A model generated the notes under the pieces. That model worked only from the letters and a program-made list of their open reading frames with translations, ran no database searches and was not told the DNA's origin. A stretch of 54,346 nt of DNA from Isosphaeraceae bacterium (lineage in GTDB: Bacteria > Planctomycetota > Planctomycetia > Isosphaerales > Isosphaeraceae): NCBI GenBank assembly GCA_025356435.1, contig JANXSY010000152.1, forward strand, positions 1-54,346. The letters are read 5' to 3'. How positions within the stretch are numbered: the stretch's first letter is position 1; each line of letters begins with the position of its first letter. Both the position numbers and the translations under genes were made by a program. Below, piece after piece: positions 1 through 9,050 of this stretch.

Positions 1-1
1 C

Positions 2-2095
2 GCACGAAGCGCAGGGACACACGCGGCGGGCGTGGTGATCGCCGACCGGCCGCTCCAAGACCTCGTCCCGCTCCAGAAGCTGCCGAATAAGGATAAAGAC
101 AAAGAAGTCGTCTCGACCCAGTGGAACATGGGGGACGTTGAGAAGGCCGGCCTGCTCAAGATGGACTTCCTGGGGTTGCGGAACCTGACGAGCCTCTCCT
201 CCGCCGTCCGGCTGATCCGCGAACGCCATCCCGATATCCCAATCGACCTCGCGACGCTGCCGCTCGACGATCGTAAGACGTATGAACTGCTCCAGCGCGG
301 TGAGGGCAAGGGGATCTTTCAGCTTGAAGGAGCGGGCATCCGAGACCTTCTGGTCAAGATGAAGCCCGACCGCTTTGCCGACCTGATCGCCATTCTCGCG
401 CTCTATCGCCCCGGCCCGCTCAACGGCGGCATGGTCGACGACTACGTCAACCGGAAGCACGGACGCGAGAAGCCGGTCTATCCGCACCAGGTGATGAAAG
501 ACGTTCTTGAAGAGACCCACGGGGTTATGGTCTATCAAGAACAGGTGATGCGGATCTTGAACCGGCTGGGTGGGATCGAGCTGTCGCAGGCGTATGCGTG
601 CATCAAGGCGATCTCGAAGAAGAAGACCGAGACGATCGCGCAGGGTCGGCAGCAGTTCGTCGATGGCGCGATCGAACGCGGGCTCGACCGGAAGCAGGCG
701 ACCGAGATCTTCGAATTGATCGAGTTCTTCGGCGGTTACGGCTTCAACAAGTCGCACTCGACTGCCTACGCGCTCGTGCTCTACCAGACTGCCTGGCTCA
801 AGGCCCACTATCGAACCGAGTTCATGGCGGCCGTGCTCTCGTCCGAGATGGACGGGGCCGAACGCGAGAAGTTCTTCGTTGAACATATCGACGATTGCCG
901 CCGGATGGGCCTCGAAGTCTCGCCACCGAACGTCAACGCGGGTCGAGCCGAGTTCACGGTGTCGAAGGACGACAAGATCGAATTCGGCCTGCTGGCGATC
1001 AAGGGGGTCGGGCTCAAGGCGATCGAGGCGGTCGTGGCGGCGAGAGAGAAGCACGGACCATTCACGAACCTTACCGACCTGTTCGAGCGCGTCCCCGCCG
1101 GTGTCGTCGGCGCGGCGTGCGTCGAGGCGCTCATCAAGGCCGGCGCGTTTGACTCGCTCGGCGGCCACCGAGCCCAGTGGCTCGCCGTCCTGCCGCGCTC
1201 GGTCAAAGATGGCCAGGCCGCACAGGAGTCGCGGCGGCGCGGACAGGTCGACATGTTCGGCCTTTTTGAGCCTGAAGCCACCCCATCGAACGGTCAGGCC
1301 AACGCCAAGTCGACCGCACCCACCCTGCCCGACGTGCCCCCGATGCCCGACGCTGAACGGCTCGCCGAAGAGAAAAAAGTCCTCGGCTTCTACATGACGA
1401 GCCACCCGCTCGCAGAGCACAGCGAGGAGCTCAATGCGCTCGCGACGCATCGCGTGGCCGACCTCGCGACGGTTCTCGAGAAGGCGGAGGTCGTGCTCGG
1501 CGGGATGCTGACCGGGGTGCAGTTGCGGAACGTCCAGAAGTCGCGTTCGGGACTGACCCGTATGGCCAAGCTGACGTTTGAAGACCTCACGGGGAGCGTC
1601 CCCTCGATGCTCTGGCCCGAGGACTTCGCCAAGAACGAAGCGATGATCAAGGAAGACACAATCTGTTACGTCCGGGGGACGCTCGACCGTCGTCGCGACC
1701 CGGCCGAATTGGTCATCACGAAGATCATCCCGCTCGACAAGGGGGCCGCCGAACTCTCGCGCGGGCTGGTCGTCCGGCTCACCAAGGGCGTGATCCAGCC
1801 CCCCGACCTCGAACGCCTGCTCCGGACCGTGAGGAACTACCCCGGCAACCTTGACCTCTACCTGGAAGTCGTCGGCCTCGAAAACATCCGTCGGGCGATC
1901 TACAAGGCCGGCTCGTCACTGAAGATCCGCCACGACGAACGACTGCTCGCCGACCTGGGAAACCATCTCGGATCGGGGAATGTCCGCCTCCTTGGCCAGC
2001 GCGGATTCACCGCGAGGGTCGCGCCGACCGCGCCGGTCGTGGCGGCCGTCGCGCCGACGTTCGAAGAGTCGCCCGTAGAAGAGGATGATGATTGA
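2..2095 (+). CDS. dnaE: DNA polymerase III alpha subunit, C-terminal part (runs off left edge)
   Basis: This is the replicative polymerase catalytic subunit; only the C-terminal ~700 residues are visible. The reading frame is open to base 2 and the first residues (THAAGVVIAD) are the family motif that lies inside the polymerase core, so the true start is upstream of the window. Visible in order are the KMDFLGLRNL and FQLEG..YRPGPL segments of the palm/fingers, a helix-hairpin-helix around residue 318 from base 32 (GLLAIKGVG), and an OB-fold near residue 488 (VLGGMLTG..TFEDLTG). The tail is acidic (EEDDD). Some catalytic residues are outside the window. The family assignment is secure. Confidence 0.96.
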   Translation, partial: ARSAGTHAAGVVIADRPLQDLVPLQKLPNKDKDKEVVSTQWNMGDVEKAGLLKMDFLGLRNLTSLSSAVRLIRERHPDIPIDLATLPLDDRKTYELLQRGEGKGIFQLEGAGIRDLLVKMKPDRFADLIAILALYRPGPLNGGMVDDYVNRKHGREKPVYPHQVMKDVLEETHGVMVYQEQVMRILNRLGGIELSQAYACIKAISKKKTETIAQGRQQFVDGAIERGLDRKQATEIFELIEFFGGYGFNKSHSTAYALVLYQTAWLKAHYRTEFMAAVLSSEMDGAEREKFFVEHIDDCRRMGLEVSPPNVNAGRAEFTVSKDDKIEFGLLAIKGVGLKAIEAVVAAREKHGPFTNLTDLFERVPAGVVGAACVEALIKAGAFDSLGGHRAQWLAVLPRSVKDGQAAQESRRRGQVDMFGLFEPEATPSNGQANAKSTAPTLPDVPPMPDAERLAEEKKVLGFYMTSHPLAEHSEELNALATHRVADLATVLEKAEVVLGGMLTGVQLRNVQKSRSGLTRMAKLTFEDLTGSVPSMLWPEDFAKNEAMIKEDTICYVRGTLDRRRDPAELVITKIIPLDKGAAELSRGLVVRLTKGVIQPPDLERLLRTVRNYPGNLDLYLEVVGLENIRRAIYKAGSSLKIRHDERLLADLGNHLGSGNVRLLGQRGFTARVAPTAPVVAAVAPTFEESPVEEDDD

Positions 2096-2446
2096 AAGGC
2101 CAGCATTAGAAGATTTGTTTCCGTCAAGAGCGCGTTTGGTAAATAAGATGTTTTTAGTAACTTAACGTGTTTGAATTGGCCCGATGAACTGGTGAGACGC
2201 GGCCCGAAAACCTTCCCCAGCATCACTCCAGACATTCATCAAACCTTCACCACGCGAGTGGGCGCACCCGGGTAATATAACCCTGCCTGATGTGGAGGCG
2301 GTGGATCGTCGTGTCGACGGGACGCCGCCGAAAATCCGATGCGTGTGAGCTGGATCGGCCGAACGAAAGCCGTGTGACATCGCCTTGTTGCAAGGTCGGC
2401 GAATTTCGATCGACTTCAAGACTGTTCCTAGCGAGACACCACCGAA
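2096..2446. other. Intergenic region after dnaE
   Basis: 351 bases without a supported gene. The first ~70 bases after the dnaE stop are unusually AT-rich, but I see no stem with a T-tract. The rest presumably holds the promoter of the lipoprotein/DUF1559 pair; no convincing -35/-10 pair was found. Short open frames here lack start context and resemble no family. Confidence 0.5.
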
Positions 2447-2956
2447 ATGGATGGCCCGATCGTTCTCCCCGCCCGCAGACGAGTCATTCCGAAGACGTCG
2501 CTGGGGCTTCTCGCCGTCGTGTTTTCCGTTGTGTTTGTCGGCGGCTGCGGAGGAGACTCCGTGCCATCGGCTGGTTCTTTACATCCGGTCAAGGGCAAGG
2601 TCAAGCTCGAAACGTCGGGCACGCTCGCCGGGATGAAGATCCTCTTCATTCCCAACGGCGGCGGTGCTCGGACCGCGAGCGGAGAGCTTCAGACGGACGG
2701 CTCGTTTGAGCTGACGACCACGTCTGCCGGAGACGGGATCGCGGAAGGGATTTACAAGGTACGTCTGGATAAAATTAACCCTGTCCTGGACAAGAAGTCC
2801 AAACCAGCCCCCACCGTGCCGGTCAAGTATCTTGACGAAGACGAGTCAGGATTGACGGCGACGATCAAGCCGGACACTACCGAGGTAGGGCCGTTCGTCT
2901 TGACGGCCTCCAAAGCGGCCGCTTCGTCGAAGCGTGGTCGAGACAACAACGATTAA
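2447..2956 (+). CDS. Predicted lipoprotein, planctomycete carboxypeptidase-regulatory-like type
   Basis: A 169-residue exported protein. It has a basic n-region, a hydrophobic stretch at about residues 19-31, and a lipobox ending VGGC with the lipidated Cys at about 34. The rest is a small beta-rich domain (HPVKGKVKL...GTLAGMKILFIP...TASGELQTDGSFELTT...GIYKVRL) of the type called transthyretin-like or carboxypeptidase regulatory-like in planctomycetes. In this phylum such lipoproteins often sit next to DUF1559 genes, as here: the DUF1559 start lies 93 bases downstream. Molecular role is unknown; envelope location is inferred from the lipobox. The start has only a weak ribosome site. Confidence 0.8.
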   Translation: MDGPIVLPARRRVIPKTSLGLLAVVFSVVFVGGCGGDSVPSAGSLHPVKGKVKLETSGTLAGMKILFIPNGGGARTASGELQTDGSFELTTTSAGDGIAEGIYKVRLDKINPVLDKKSKPAPTVPVKYLDEDESGLTATIKPDTTEVGPFVLTASKAAASSKRGRDNND

Positions 2957-3049
2957 GTGGTTATGCCGATGGTCCCGCGGGTTCGCGGGATCTGTGTGCG
3001 GGTTCGGGAGTGCCGAGCCTGCATCTCTCTGTTCCGAGGTCTGAATTCC

Positions 3050-4123
3050 ATGTCGGTCAGTCGCAACACGATTCGTCGCGGATTTACCCTGATTGAGCTG
3101 CTCGTTGTCATCGCGATTATCGCCGTGCTCATCGCGTTGCTCCTCCCCGCCGTTCAGGCTGCTCGCGAAGCCGCGCGTCGTGCCCAGTGCACGAACAACC
3201 TCAAGCAGCTCGGCTTGGGCTTGTACAACTACGAGAGCTCCAACACTGCGTTCCCCCCGAGCGGTGAGTCGACCAACTTCGGCAACAGCCCCGCGACCAC
3301 CCAGTTCGTCGACGGTTCCTTCAGCACCCAGGCCCGCCTCCTCAGCTACCTCGAAGGTGGCGCTCAGTTCAACGCCATGAACTTCGTCGCCGCTTACAAC
3401 GAAGGTTCGGGCATGAATTACACGGGGGCCTCGGCCTCGGTGAATATCTTCATCTGCCCCTCGACCGCCCGCACCAACCCCCAGCGTGACGGCGTCGACC
3501 CGAACGATCCGACCTCGACGAGCTTTGGTCGTGGCTACGGCTACACCGACTACGGCCCGACGTGCTACACCGACATCGACCCCCTCGGCACCAACACCGG
3601 TTTCTCCCCCGCCACCCCGTTCCGCAACAAGGCGGCCCGTACCAACGGCTTCCTCAAGCAGGGTGCCACCCGGATCGCCGAAGTCACCGACGGCACCAGT
3701 AACACGATCGCTATCGGCGAAGACGCTGGCCGTGACGAGCGGTTCACCAGCCCCTACACCGAGATCGACGCTGTCGCCGGTGGCGACCCTCGTGGTGCCG
3801 GCCCCGCTGGCGGTGCTTCGATCGCCCGCCGCTACTGGCGCTGGGCTGACCCCGACAACGCTTTCGGCGTTTCGGGTGCCCCGAACAACAAGGCTCGTCC
3901 GATGAACGAGGTCGGCCCCTACGGACCGACCCCCGGCCCGCTCGGCACCAAGGGCAATAACGCCGGTGCGAACGACGAGCTTTTCTCGTTCCACTCGGGC
4001 GGCGTCAATGTCCTGATGGGCGACGGCAGCGTCCGCTTCATCAAGGATAGCGTCAACGTCATCACCCTCCGCGGCCTCATCACCGCCGCCGGTGGCGAAG
4101 TTCTCTCGTCCGACTCTTACTGA
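3050..4123 (+). CDS. DUF1559 domain protein with prepilin-type N-terminus
   Basis: A 357-residue type IV pilin-like protein of the planctomycete DUF1559 family. The N-terminus [20 protein letters not shown] is a class III prepilin signal; cleavage is expected between G11 and F12 and the following helix anchors the protein in the membrane. The C-terminal signature [18 protein letters not shown] is typical of the family. I chose the ATG at 3050 over the upstream in-frame ATG at 2957 because the pilin n-region then has normal length and a GAGG lies upstream; the 2957 start would add 31 unrelated residues. It probably shares a transcript with the lipoprotein upstream, and a strong terminator follows. 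Function is unproven; the family is usually considered pseudopilin-like. Confidence 0.92.
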   Translation: MSVSRNTIRRGFTLIELLVVIAIIAVLIALLLPAVQAAREAARRAQCTNNLKQLGLGLYNYESSNTAFPPSGESTNFGNSPATTQFVDGSFSTQARLLSYLEGGAQFNAMNFVAAYNEGSGMNYTGASASVNIFICPSTARTNPQRDGVDPNDPTSTSFGRGYGYTDYGPTCYTDIDPLGTNTGFSPATPFRNKAARTNGFLKQGATRIAEVTDGTSNTIAIGEDAGRDERFTSPYTEIDAVAGGDPRGAGPAGGASIARRYWRWADPDNAFGVSGAPNNKARPMNEVGPYGPTPGPLGTKGNNAGANDELFSFHSGGVNVLMGDGSVRFIKDSVNVITLRGLITAAGGEVLSSDSY

Positions 4124-4151
4124 TCTGACGAAACGCTCTTGGTCAGACCGA

Positions 4152-4181
4152 GCCTCGCGAGAAATCGCGAGGCTTTTTTTT
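4152..4181 (+). terminator. Rho-independent terminator after the DUF1559 gene
   Basis: A perfect 9-bp stem (GCCTCGCGA at 4152-4160 with TCGCGAGGC at 4165-4173) closed by a GAAA tetraloop and followed by eight T (4174-4181), 28 bases after the stop codon. It is the clearest intrinsic terminator in the window. Confidence 0.93.
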
Positions 4182-4454
4182 GCTGCGCATTCATGGTGTT
4201 TTTATGTTCATCTTGGTGCGGTCGCGAATGCCTCTATATTTGCCTAGACGAATGAATCGCGATGGCGGCCCCAAAGCGTTGTGTCTCGCTTCCCCGTGGA
4301 ATGGTCAACCTGTTCTTGCTCGTTCGCGGAGAAGGTCACTATGGATTTCTCTCTGTCGCGGGCAAAACTCGGACTGAGCGCTTCTTCCACAACGTACAAC
4401 GTCATTTTTGACAATTATATTCGTTTGGGCCCATATGAATGAGAGGCGACTTCT
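4182..4454. other. Intergenic region upstream of the ACR3 gene
   Basis: About 270 bases between the terminator and the ACR3 start. A TTGACA hexamer at 4408-4413 is a plausible -35, but the best -10 candidates (CATATG at 4432, TATGAAT at 4434) are poor or badly spaced. A GAGAGG ribosome site lies just before the ATG. I see no clear ArsR-type operator. The open frame at 4180-4377 has no family resemblance. Confidence 0.4.
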
Positions 4455-5555
4455 ATGACTATCCCGGCGGTGACATGCCGACCCCAGCCTTCGAGGCACC
4501 TCTCCTTCCTCGACCGGTATCTGACGCTCTGGATTTTCTTGGCCATGCTTCTTGGGGTCGGACTAGGCAACACGGCCCCCTCGGTGGTGCAAGGCATGAC
4601 CAACCTCTCGGTCGGCACGACCTCCATTCCGATCGCTCTGGGTCTCATTCTTATGATGTACCCGCCGCTGGCCAAGGTCAGGTATGAGGAGCTGGGCCGG
4701 GTTTTTCGCAACATTCGCATCCTGGGACTGTCTCTCGTTCAGAACTGGCTGATCGGACCCGTCCTGATGTTCGCCCTGGCGTTAGTGTTCCTGCCGGATA
4801 AGCCAGAGTATGCGATCGGACTCATCATGATCGGGCTGGCTCGCTGCATCGCGATGGTCATTGTCTGGAACGACCTGGCGAGGGGCGATTCGGAGTATGC
4901 CGCAGGGCTGGTCGCGTTCAATTCGATGTTCCAAGTTCTCTTCTACTCGGTATACGCCTACGTCTTTATGAAAGTCTTGCCCCCGCTGCTTGGTTACTCG
5001 TTCGGCACCGTGGACCTGTCGAAGATCACGATGGGGTCGATCGCCACCAGCGTGTTCATTTACCTCGGCATTCCCTTTCTGGCCGGAATCCTGACCCGGT
5101 TGATCCTTGTGAAAGCTAGGGGGCGGGAATGGTATGAGCGGCGGTTCATACCGGCGATCAGCCCGCTCACTTTGGTCGCGCTGCTTTTCACCATCGTGGC
5201 GATGTTCTCTCTTCAAGGGCGGAACATCGTCCGCATCCCCTTCGATGTCATTCGGATCGCTGTGCCGCTCCTGATCTACTTTGTCGTGATGTTTCTGGTC
5301 TCCTTCTGGATGGGCAGGAAGCTGGGAGCCGACTACTCGAAGACGACGACGCTCGCGTTCACGGCGTCGAGCAACAACTTTGAGTTGGCGATCGCAGTGG
5401 CAGTGGCCGTCTTCGGCATAAACTCGGGGGCGGCTTTCGCGGCCGTGATCGGGCCCCTCGTCGAAGTCCCCGTGATGATGGGGTTGGTGAATGTCGCCCT
5501 CCACTTCCAACGCCGGTACTTCGAGCCCGTGGCGGATTGTGGTGGGATTCCCTGA
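4455..5555 (+). CDS. ACR3-family arsenite efflux transporter
   Basis: A 366-residue, about ten-helix inner-membrane carrier that exports As(III), and in some members Sb(III), by cation antiport. The family signatures are clear: [12 protein letters not shown] near the N-terminus, [16 protein letters not shown] with the conserved Cys at residue 131, [15 protein letters not shown], and a late [39 protein letters not shown] block. In characterised ACR3 proteins the equivalent Cys is needed for transport. The start has GAGAGG upstream. No arsR, arsC or arsM lies next to it, so it appears as a solitary resistance gene. The ACR3 assignment is firm. Confidence 0.95.
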   Translation: MTIPAVTCRPQPSRHLSFLDRYLTLWIFLAMLLGVGLGNTAPSVVQGMTNLSVGTTSIPIALGLILMMYPPLAKVRYEELGRVFRNIRILGLSLVQNWLIGPVLMFALALVFLPDKPEYAIGLIMIGLARCIAMVIVWNDLARGDSEYAAGLVAFNSMFQVLFYSVYAYVFMKVLPPLLGYSFGTVDLSKITMGSIATSVFIYLGIPFLAGILTRLILVKARGREWYERRFIPAISPLTLVALLFTIVAMFSLQGRNIVRIPFDVIRIAVPLLIYFVVMFLVSFWMGRKLGADYSKTTTLAFTASSNNFELAIAVAVAVFGINSGAAFAAVIGPLVEVPVMMGLVNVALHFQRRYFEPVADCGGIP

Positions 5556-5727
5556 GCCGACGGCAACCAAGCAAGGGGGCTCTGGAAAGAGATTTGGTGA
5601 AAAAATGATGTTAAACAGAGCCTGACGGGTTAGAATCCAAAAATAGCCCACCCTCGCTCGCGCCGATTCGAGCCGATTCGACCATAATTGCTACGTTCCA
5701 ATTCGTCGTCGGGAGTATGACTCGCCC

Positions 5728-7995
5728 ATGAGAGTCTCACACTTGGCCTTGCCCGGCCTTCTCGCGGTCGGATTTTTCGGCTCGGCACTTTCGATCGCCC
5801 AGAATGTCGACCCTCCCGAGCCGAAGTGGTCGGCCGAGCAAAAGGGTCACTGGGCGTTCGTCCCGCCGATCCGTCCTGAGCCGCCTGCCGTCAAGGACCG
5901 CGCGTGGGTGCGGAACCCGATCGACGCCTTCCTCCTTAAGTCGCTCGAAGACGCCGAACTCGCACCGGCCGCCGAGGCCGATCGCACGACACTGGTCCGT
6001 CGGCTCACGTTCGACCTGACTGGCCTGCCGCCGACACACGAAGCGGTCGAGTCGTTCGTTCTCGACAAGTCGCCCGACGCTTACGAGCGGCTTGTCGACC
6101 GCCTCCTCGCTTCGACCGCCTACGGCGAGCGCTGGGCGCGGCCGTGGCTTGACCTGGCGCGGTTCGCCGAGAGCGACGGGTTCAAGAGCGACAAGTCCCG
6201 GCCCAACGCCTGGCGATATCGCGACTGGGTGGTCAACGCCCTCAATGCCGACCTGCCCTATGACCGATTCGTCGCGCTACAACTTGCCGGCGACGAGATC
6301 TCCCCGGCTGATCCCGATGCGTTTATCGCCACCGGGTTCAATCGGAACTATCCGTTCGAAGACAACAACATGGTCGCCGGCCTGAATCAGCAGCTTATGC
6401 TTGATGATATGACCGACACGACCGCGTCGGTCTTCCTCGGCCTCACCGTTGGCTGCGCCCGCTGCCACAATCACAAATATGATCCGATCAGCCAGCGTGA
6501 CTATTACCGCCTCCAGGCCGTCTTCGCCGCCACGGCCCCCCGCGACGACTTCGCCCTGGCCCCACCCTTCGAGAAGGCTGTTCATGCCTCCGTCGCGGCC
6601 GAGCACAAGGCGCGGGTCAGCCGGGTCAAGACCGAGATCGACGCGGTCGAACGCCCCTACCGCGCCAAGCTCCTGAGCGCGACGATGGCCAAGCTTCCCG
6701 CCGAGGTCCGCAAGGCGCTTGAGACCGATCCTGAGAAGCGGTCGGTCTTCGAGGAAGACCTGCTCCGGAGCAACGCCAAGAAGCTCGCCGTCGAGCCCAA
6801 GGCGATGCAGGCCGCGATGTCCCCTGCCGATCGCGCCGTGTGGACCGCCCGCACGACCTTGATGTCGACCCTCGCCAAGGCCGGCCCTGAACCGCTCGAC
6901 GCCGCAAGCGGGATGACCGAATCCGGCCCGAAGGCCCCCCCCGTCTACCTGCGCCGGAAGGGGAACTTCAAAAATCCCGGCGGCGAAGTGCCCCCCGGCC
7001 TGCTCTCGGTCTTGAACGAACCCGGCAAGACCCCGGCCTTTGCCCCAACGGCCGCCGGCACCTCGGGCCGTCGCAAGGCGTTTGCCGAGTGGCTCACCCG
7101 GCCCGACAATCCGCTCACTGCGAGGGTGATCGTCAACCGGATCTGGCAGGGGCATTTCGGCCGGGGAATTGTGGCCTCGTCGAGCGACTTCGGCACCCAG
7201 GGAGCCGACCCCACCCATCCCGAGCTACTCGACTGGCTTGCGACCGAACTGGTCGCTCGCGGCTGGAGCATGAAGGCGATGCACCGGCTCATCGTGTCGA
7301 GCGCGGCCTATCGCCAGTCGAGCACTCCTCGCGAGAAGACCCTGAACGACGACCCCGAGAACACCCTGTATGGCCGGATGACGCGACGACGTCTCGAAGC
7401 CGAGGCCGTGCGTGACTCGCTCCTGGCCGTTTCGGGCCAACTCGACCCGCGTCTCGGCGGCCCGAGCGTTTTCCCTGACCTTCCGCCCGGGATCGAGACC
7501 CGAGGCGGCTGGACACGCTCGGCCTTGGATTCGGACCGCAACCGCCGGAGCATCTATGTCTTCGTGCGGCGAAACCTCAAATACCCGATGTTCGACGCCT
7601 TCGACACCCCCGATACCAACACGACCTGCCCCGAGCGGAACGTCAGCGTCAACGCGCCACAGGCCCTGATGCTGCTGAATTCCGACCTCGTTCTCGACAT
7701 GGCCCGCTCCCTTGCCGGTCGCGTCTACCGCCGGGTGTCTGACCATAACGACAAGCCCTCGCTGGTCGTCTCGGCCTACCTCCTCGCGTTCGGCCGCCGT
7801 CCCGACCCCGACGAATCCGCCCGAGGAGTCGCCTTCCTCGACGCCCACCCCGCCCGTCTCAGCGGCCGGACCGGTCCGAAGTCACCTCCCCTGCCCTCGC
7901 CGATGCCCGACGGCGTCGTACCCGCGCAGGCCGCCGCGTTCGTCGACTATTGCCATGTGTTGATGAATTTGAACGAGTTTGTGTTCGTGGATTGA
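5728..7995 (+). CDS. DUF1549/DUF1553 secreted protein (PSD1 family) with a CxxCH motif
   Basis: A 755-residue exported protein with a cleavable signal peptide (about residues 1-25). The N-terminal half is DUF1549 (NPIDAFLLKSLE..LTFDLTGLPPT..YGERWARPWLDLAR) and the C-terminal half DUF1553 (NPLTARVIVNRIWQGHFGRG..HPELLDWLA..LIVSSAAYRQSS). The motif C243-A-R-C246-H247 followed by NHKYDP is the conserved CxxCH-like site of this family and could bind haem. Unlike longer relatives it has no separate N-terminal planctomycete cytochrome C domain. Such genes normally pair with a DUF1501 gene; here that partner (9051-10481) is separated by a zinc-ribbon gene. A role in breakdown of complex polymers is often suggested, without proof. 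Confidence 0.93.
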   Translation: MRVSHLALPGLLAVGFFGSALSIAQNVDPPEPKWSAEQKGHWAFVPPIRPEPPAVKDRAWVRNPIDAFLLKSLEDAELAPAAEADRTTLVRRLTFDLTGLPPTHEAVESFVLDKSPDAYERLVDRLLASTAYGERWARPWLDLARFAESDGFKSDKSRPNAWRYRDWVVNALNADLPYDRFVALQLAGDEISPADPDAFIATGFNRNYPFEDNNMVAGLNQQLMLDDMTDTTASVFLGLTVGCARCHNHKYDPISQRDYYRLQAVFAATAPRDDFALAPPFEKAVHASVAAEHKARVSRVKTEIDAVERPYRAKLLSATMAKLPAEVRKALETDPEKRSVFEEDLLRSNAKKLAVEPKAMQAAMSPADRAVWTARTTLMSTLAKAGPEPLDAASGMTESGPKAPPVYLRRKGNFKNPGGEVPPGLLSVLNEPGKTPAFAPTAAGTSGRRKAFAEWLTRPDNPLTARVIVNRIWQGHFGRGIVASSSDFGTQGADPTHPELLDWLATELVARGWSMKAMHRLIVSSAAYRQSSTPREKTLNDDPENTLYGRMTRRRLEAEAVRDSLLAVSGQLDPRLGGPSVFPDLPPGIETRGGWTRSALDSDRNRRSIYVFVRRNLKYPMFDAFDTPDTNTTCPERNVSVNAPQALMLLNSDLVLDMARSLAGRVYRRVSDHNDKPSLVVSAYLLAFGRRPDPDESARGVAFLDAHPARLSGRTGPKSPPLPSPMPDGVVPAQAAAFVDYCHVLMNLNEFVFVD

Positions 7996-8104
7996 GGGCG
8001 GCTTCGGAAGATAAAATCCTACATGACCTCGCCGTGGTTTCACCATCTTGCGAGTGCTCAACCGATTTGCTCTCATTGATCGGCCAATGTGGGGCTGTTA
8101 AATG

Positions 8105-8131
8105 CCCCAGTATATTAATCCCTCACTGGGG
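8105..8131 (+). promoter_or_regulatory. Short inverted repeat over the ribosome-binding region of the zinc-ribbon gene
   Basis: CCCCAGT (8105-8111) and ACTGGGG (8125-8131) are perfect 7-bp inverted repeats separated by an AT-rich 13-base loop. The right arm forms part of the GGGGTGA stretch just ahead of the ATG at 8138, so in RNA the hairpin could hide the ribosome site. It could also be an operator. No T-tract follows, so it is not an intrinsic terminator. Confidence 0.35.
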
Positions 8132-8137
8132 TGACCG

Positions 8138-8992
8138 ATGCCAATCTCCTTTAATTGCGGCCAGTGTGGCAAGCCATACGTGGTGAGCGACGGCCTCGCT
8201 GGCAAAAAAGCGATGTGCAAGCAATGCAGCAACCGGATGACCATTCCGGGTGATGCCGTCGCGGAGGTCCCCGCTGCCGCCCCAGTCTCGCGCCCTGCCT
8301 CGCCCCGACCAGCCGCCGCGTCGGTCTCTCAGCCCAAGCCCGTGCCGACCGCCGGGTTGTCGTTCGATGACGTCTACGGCATGAACGAGCCCCCCTCTGG
8401 CCTGCCGCCCGCCATGCCGAGGGCCGGCTCGGACGCCGATTCGGGAGTTGAATCACCGGTCAAGAAGAAGAAAAAGAAGAAGGGATTCGTTTCGTCGGGC
8501 GGAGCCCAATCAGCCTCGTCGAATTCAGGCGGCGTGCTCAGCGGCATTCGTGTCCTCGGGATCATCATCGCGATCGTTGTCGGTGGGCTGGGTGCCTTTC
8601 GAGGCATGGGGCTGACTTCGAAGTCTGATCTTATGCAGTTCAATGAACGGCAACTCGCCCACGTGAACCAACTCACGGCGGCCCTTAAAGGTGTGAAGGA
8701 CATGCCCTCGGCGCAGACGGCGTCGGGAACTTGTAACACCATTCTCAACGCCATGATCGCCGACCTTGAGATAAACGGCCGCAAGAAGGCGCGGGTCTCC
8801 GACATCAATGAGGCGAAAGCTGCAATTCTGCCTCGGATCATGCAGGCAAAGGGGGAGTTCGAGACGGAAGTCCGAAGGCTGAGTATGATCCCAGGCGCTG
8901 TCCCAGCATTAAACATCCTGACCGCGATCACGCGACTTGAGACGCTAGAGAGAGAACTCACAGCCCAGAATGCCGGGCTCGGCATCCAATAG
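8138..8992 (+). CDS. Zinc-ribbon, single-pass membrane protein of unknown function
   Basis: A 284-residue protein with four parts. Residues 1-35 form a zinc ribbon (C7xxC10 and C27xxC30). Residues ~40-130 are a low-complexity Pro/Ala/Ser linker with a Lys-rich stretch at 109-115. One transmembrane segment lies at ~137-155 (IRVLGIIIAIVVGGLGAF). A helical, charged C-terminal domain (~160-284) follows. The Lys-rich stretch before the helix predicts the zinc ribbon in the cytoplasm and the C-terminal domain outside. Zinc-ribbon plus linker plus one helix is common in planctomycetes but uncharacterised. It sits between the DUF1549/1553 and DUF1501 genes, all in the same direction. Confidence 0.75.
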   Translation: MPISFNCGQCGKPYVVSDGLAGKKAMCKQCSNRMTIPGDAVAEVPAAAPVSRPASPRPAAASVSQPKPVPTAGLSFDDVYGMNEPPSGLPPAMPRAGSDADSGVESPVKKKKKKKGFVSSGGAQSASSNSGGVLSGIRVLGIIIAIVVGGLGAFRGMGLTSKSDLMQFNERQLAHVNQLTAALKGVKDMPSAQTASGTCNTILNAMIADLEINGRKKARVSDINEAKAAILPRIMQAKGEFETEVRRLSMIPGAVPALNILTAITRLETLERELTAQNAGLGIQ

Positions 8993-9050
8993 CCGGCCGT
9001 TGTGATAAGATCGATAATAGAAGGCTCGCTACGCTCCGGAGGACCGTCCG

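Noticed and set aside
2846..3994. 382-residue minus-strand open frame opposite the DUF1559 gene
   Set aside because: Low-complexity Val/Gly/Arg translation; the plus-strand gene has a pilin signal and the DUF1559 signature.
4408..4439. Sigma-70 promoter TTGACA upstream of the ACR3 gene
   Set aside because: The -35 is perfect, but the best -10 candidates are at poor spacing or weak, so it is noted only within the intergenic entry.
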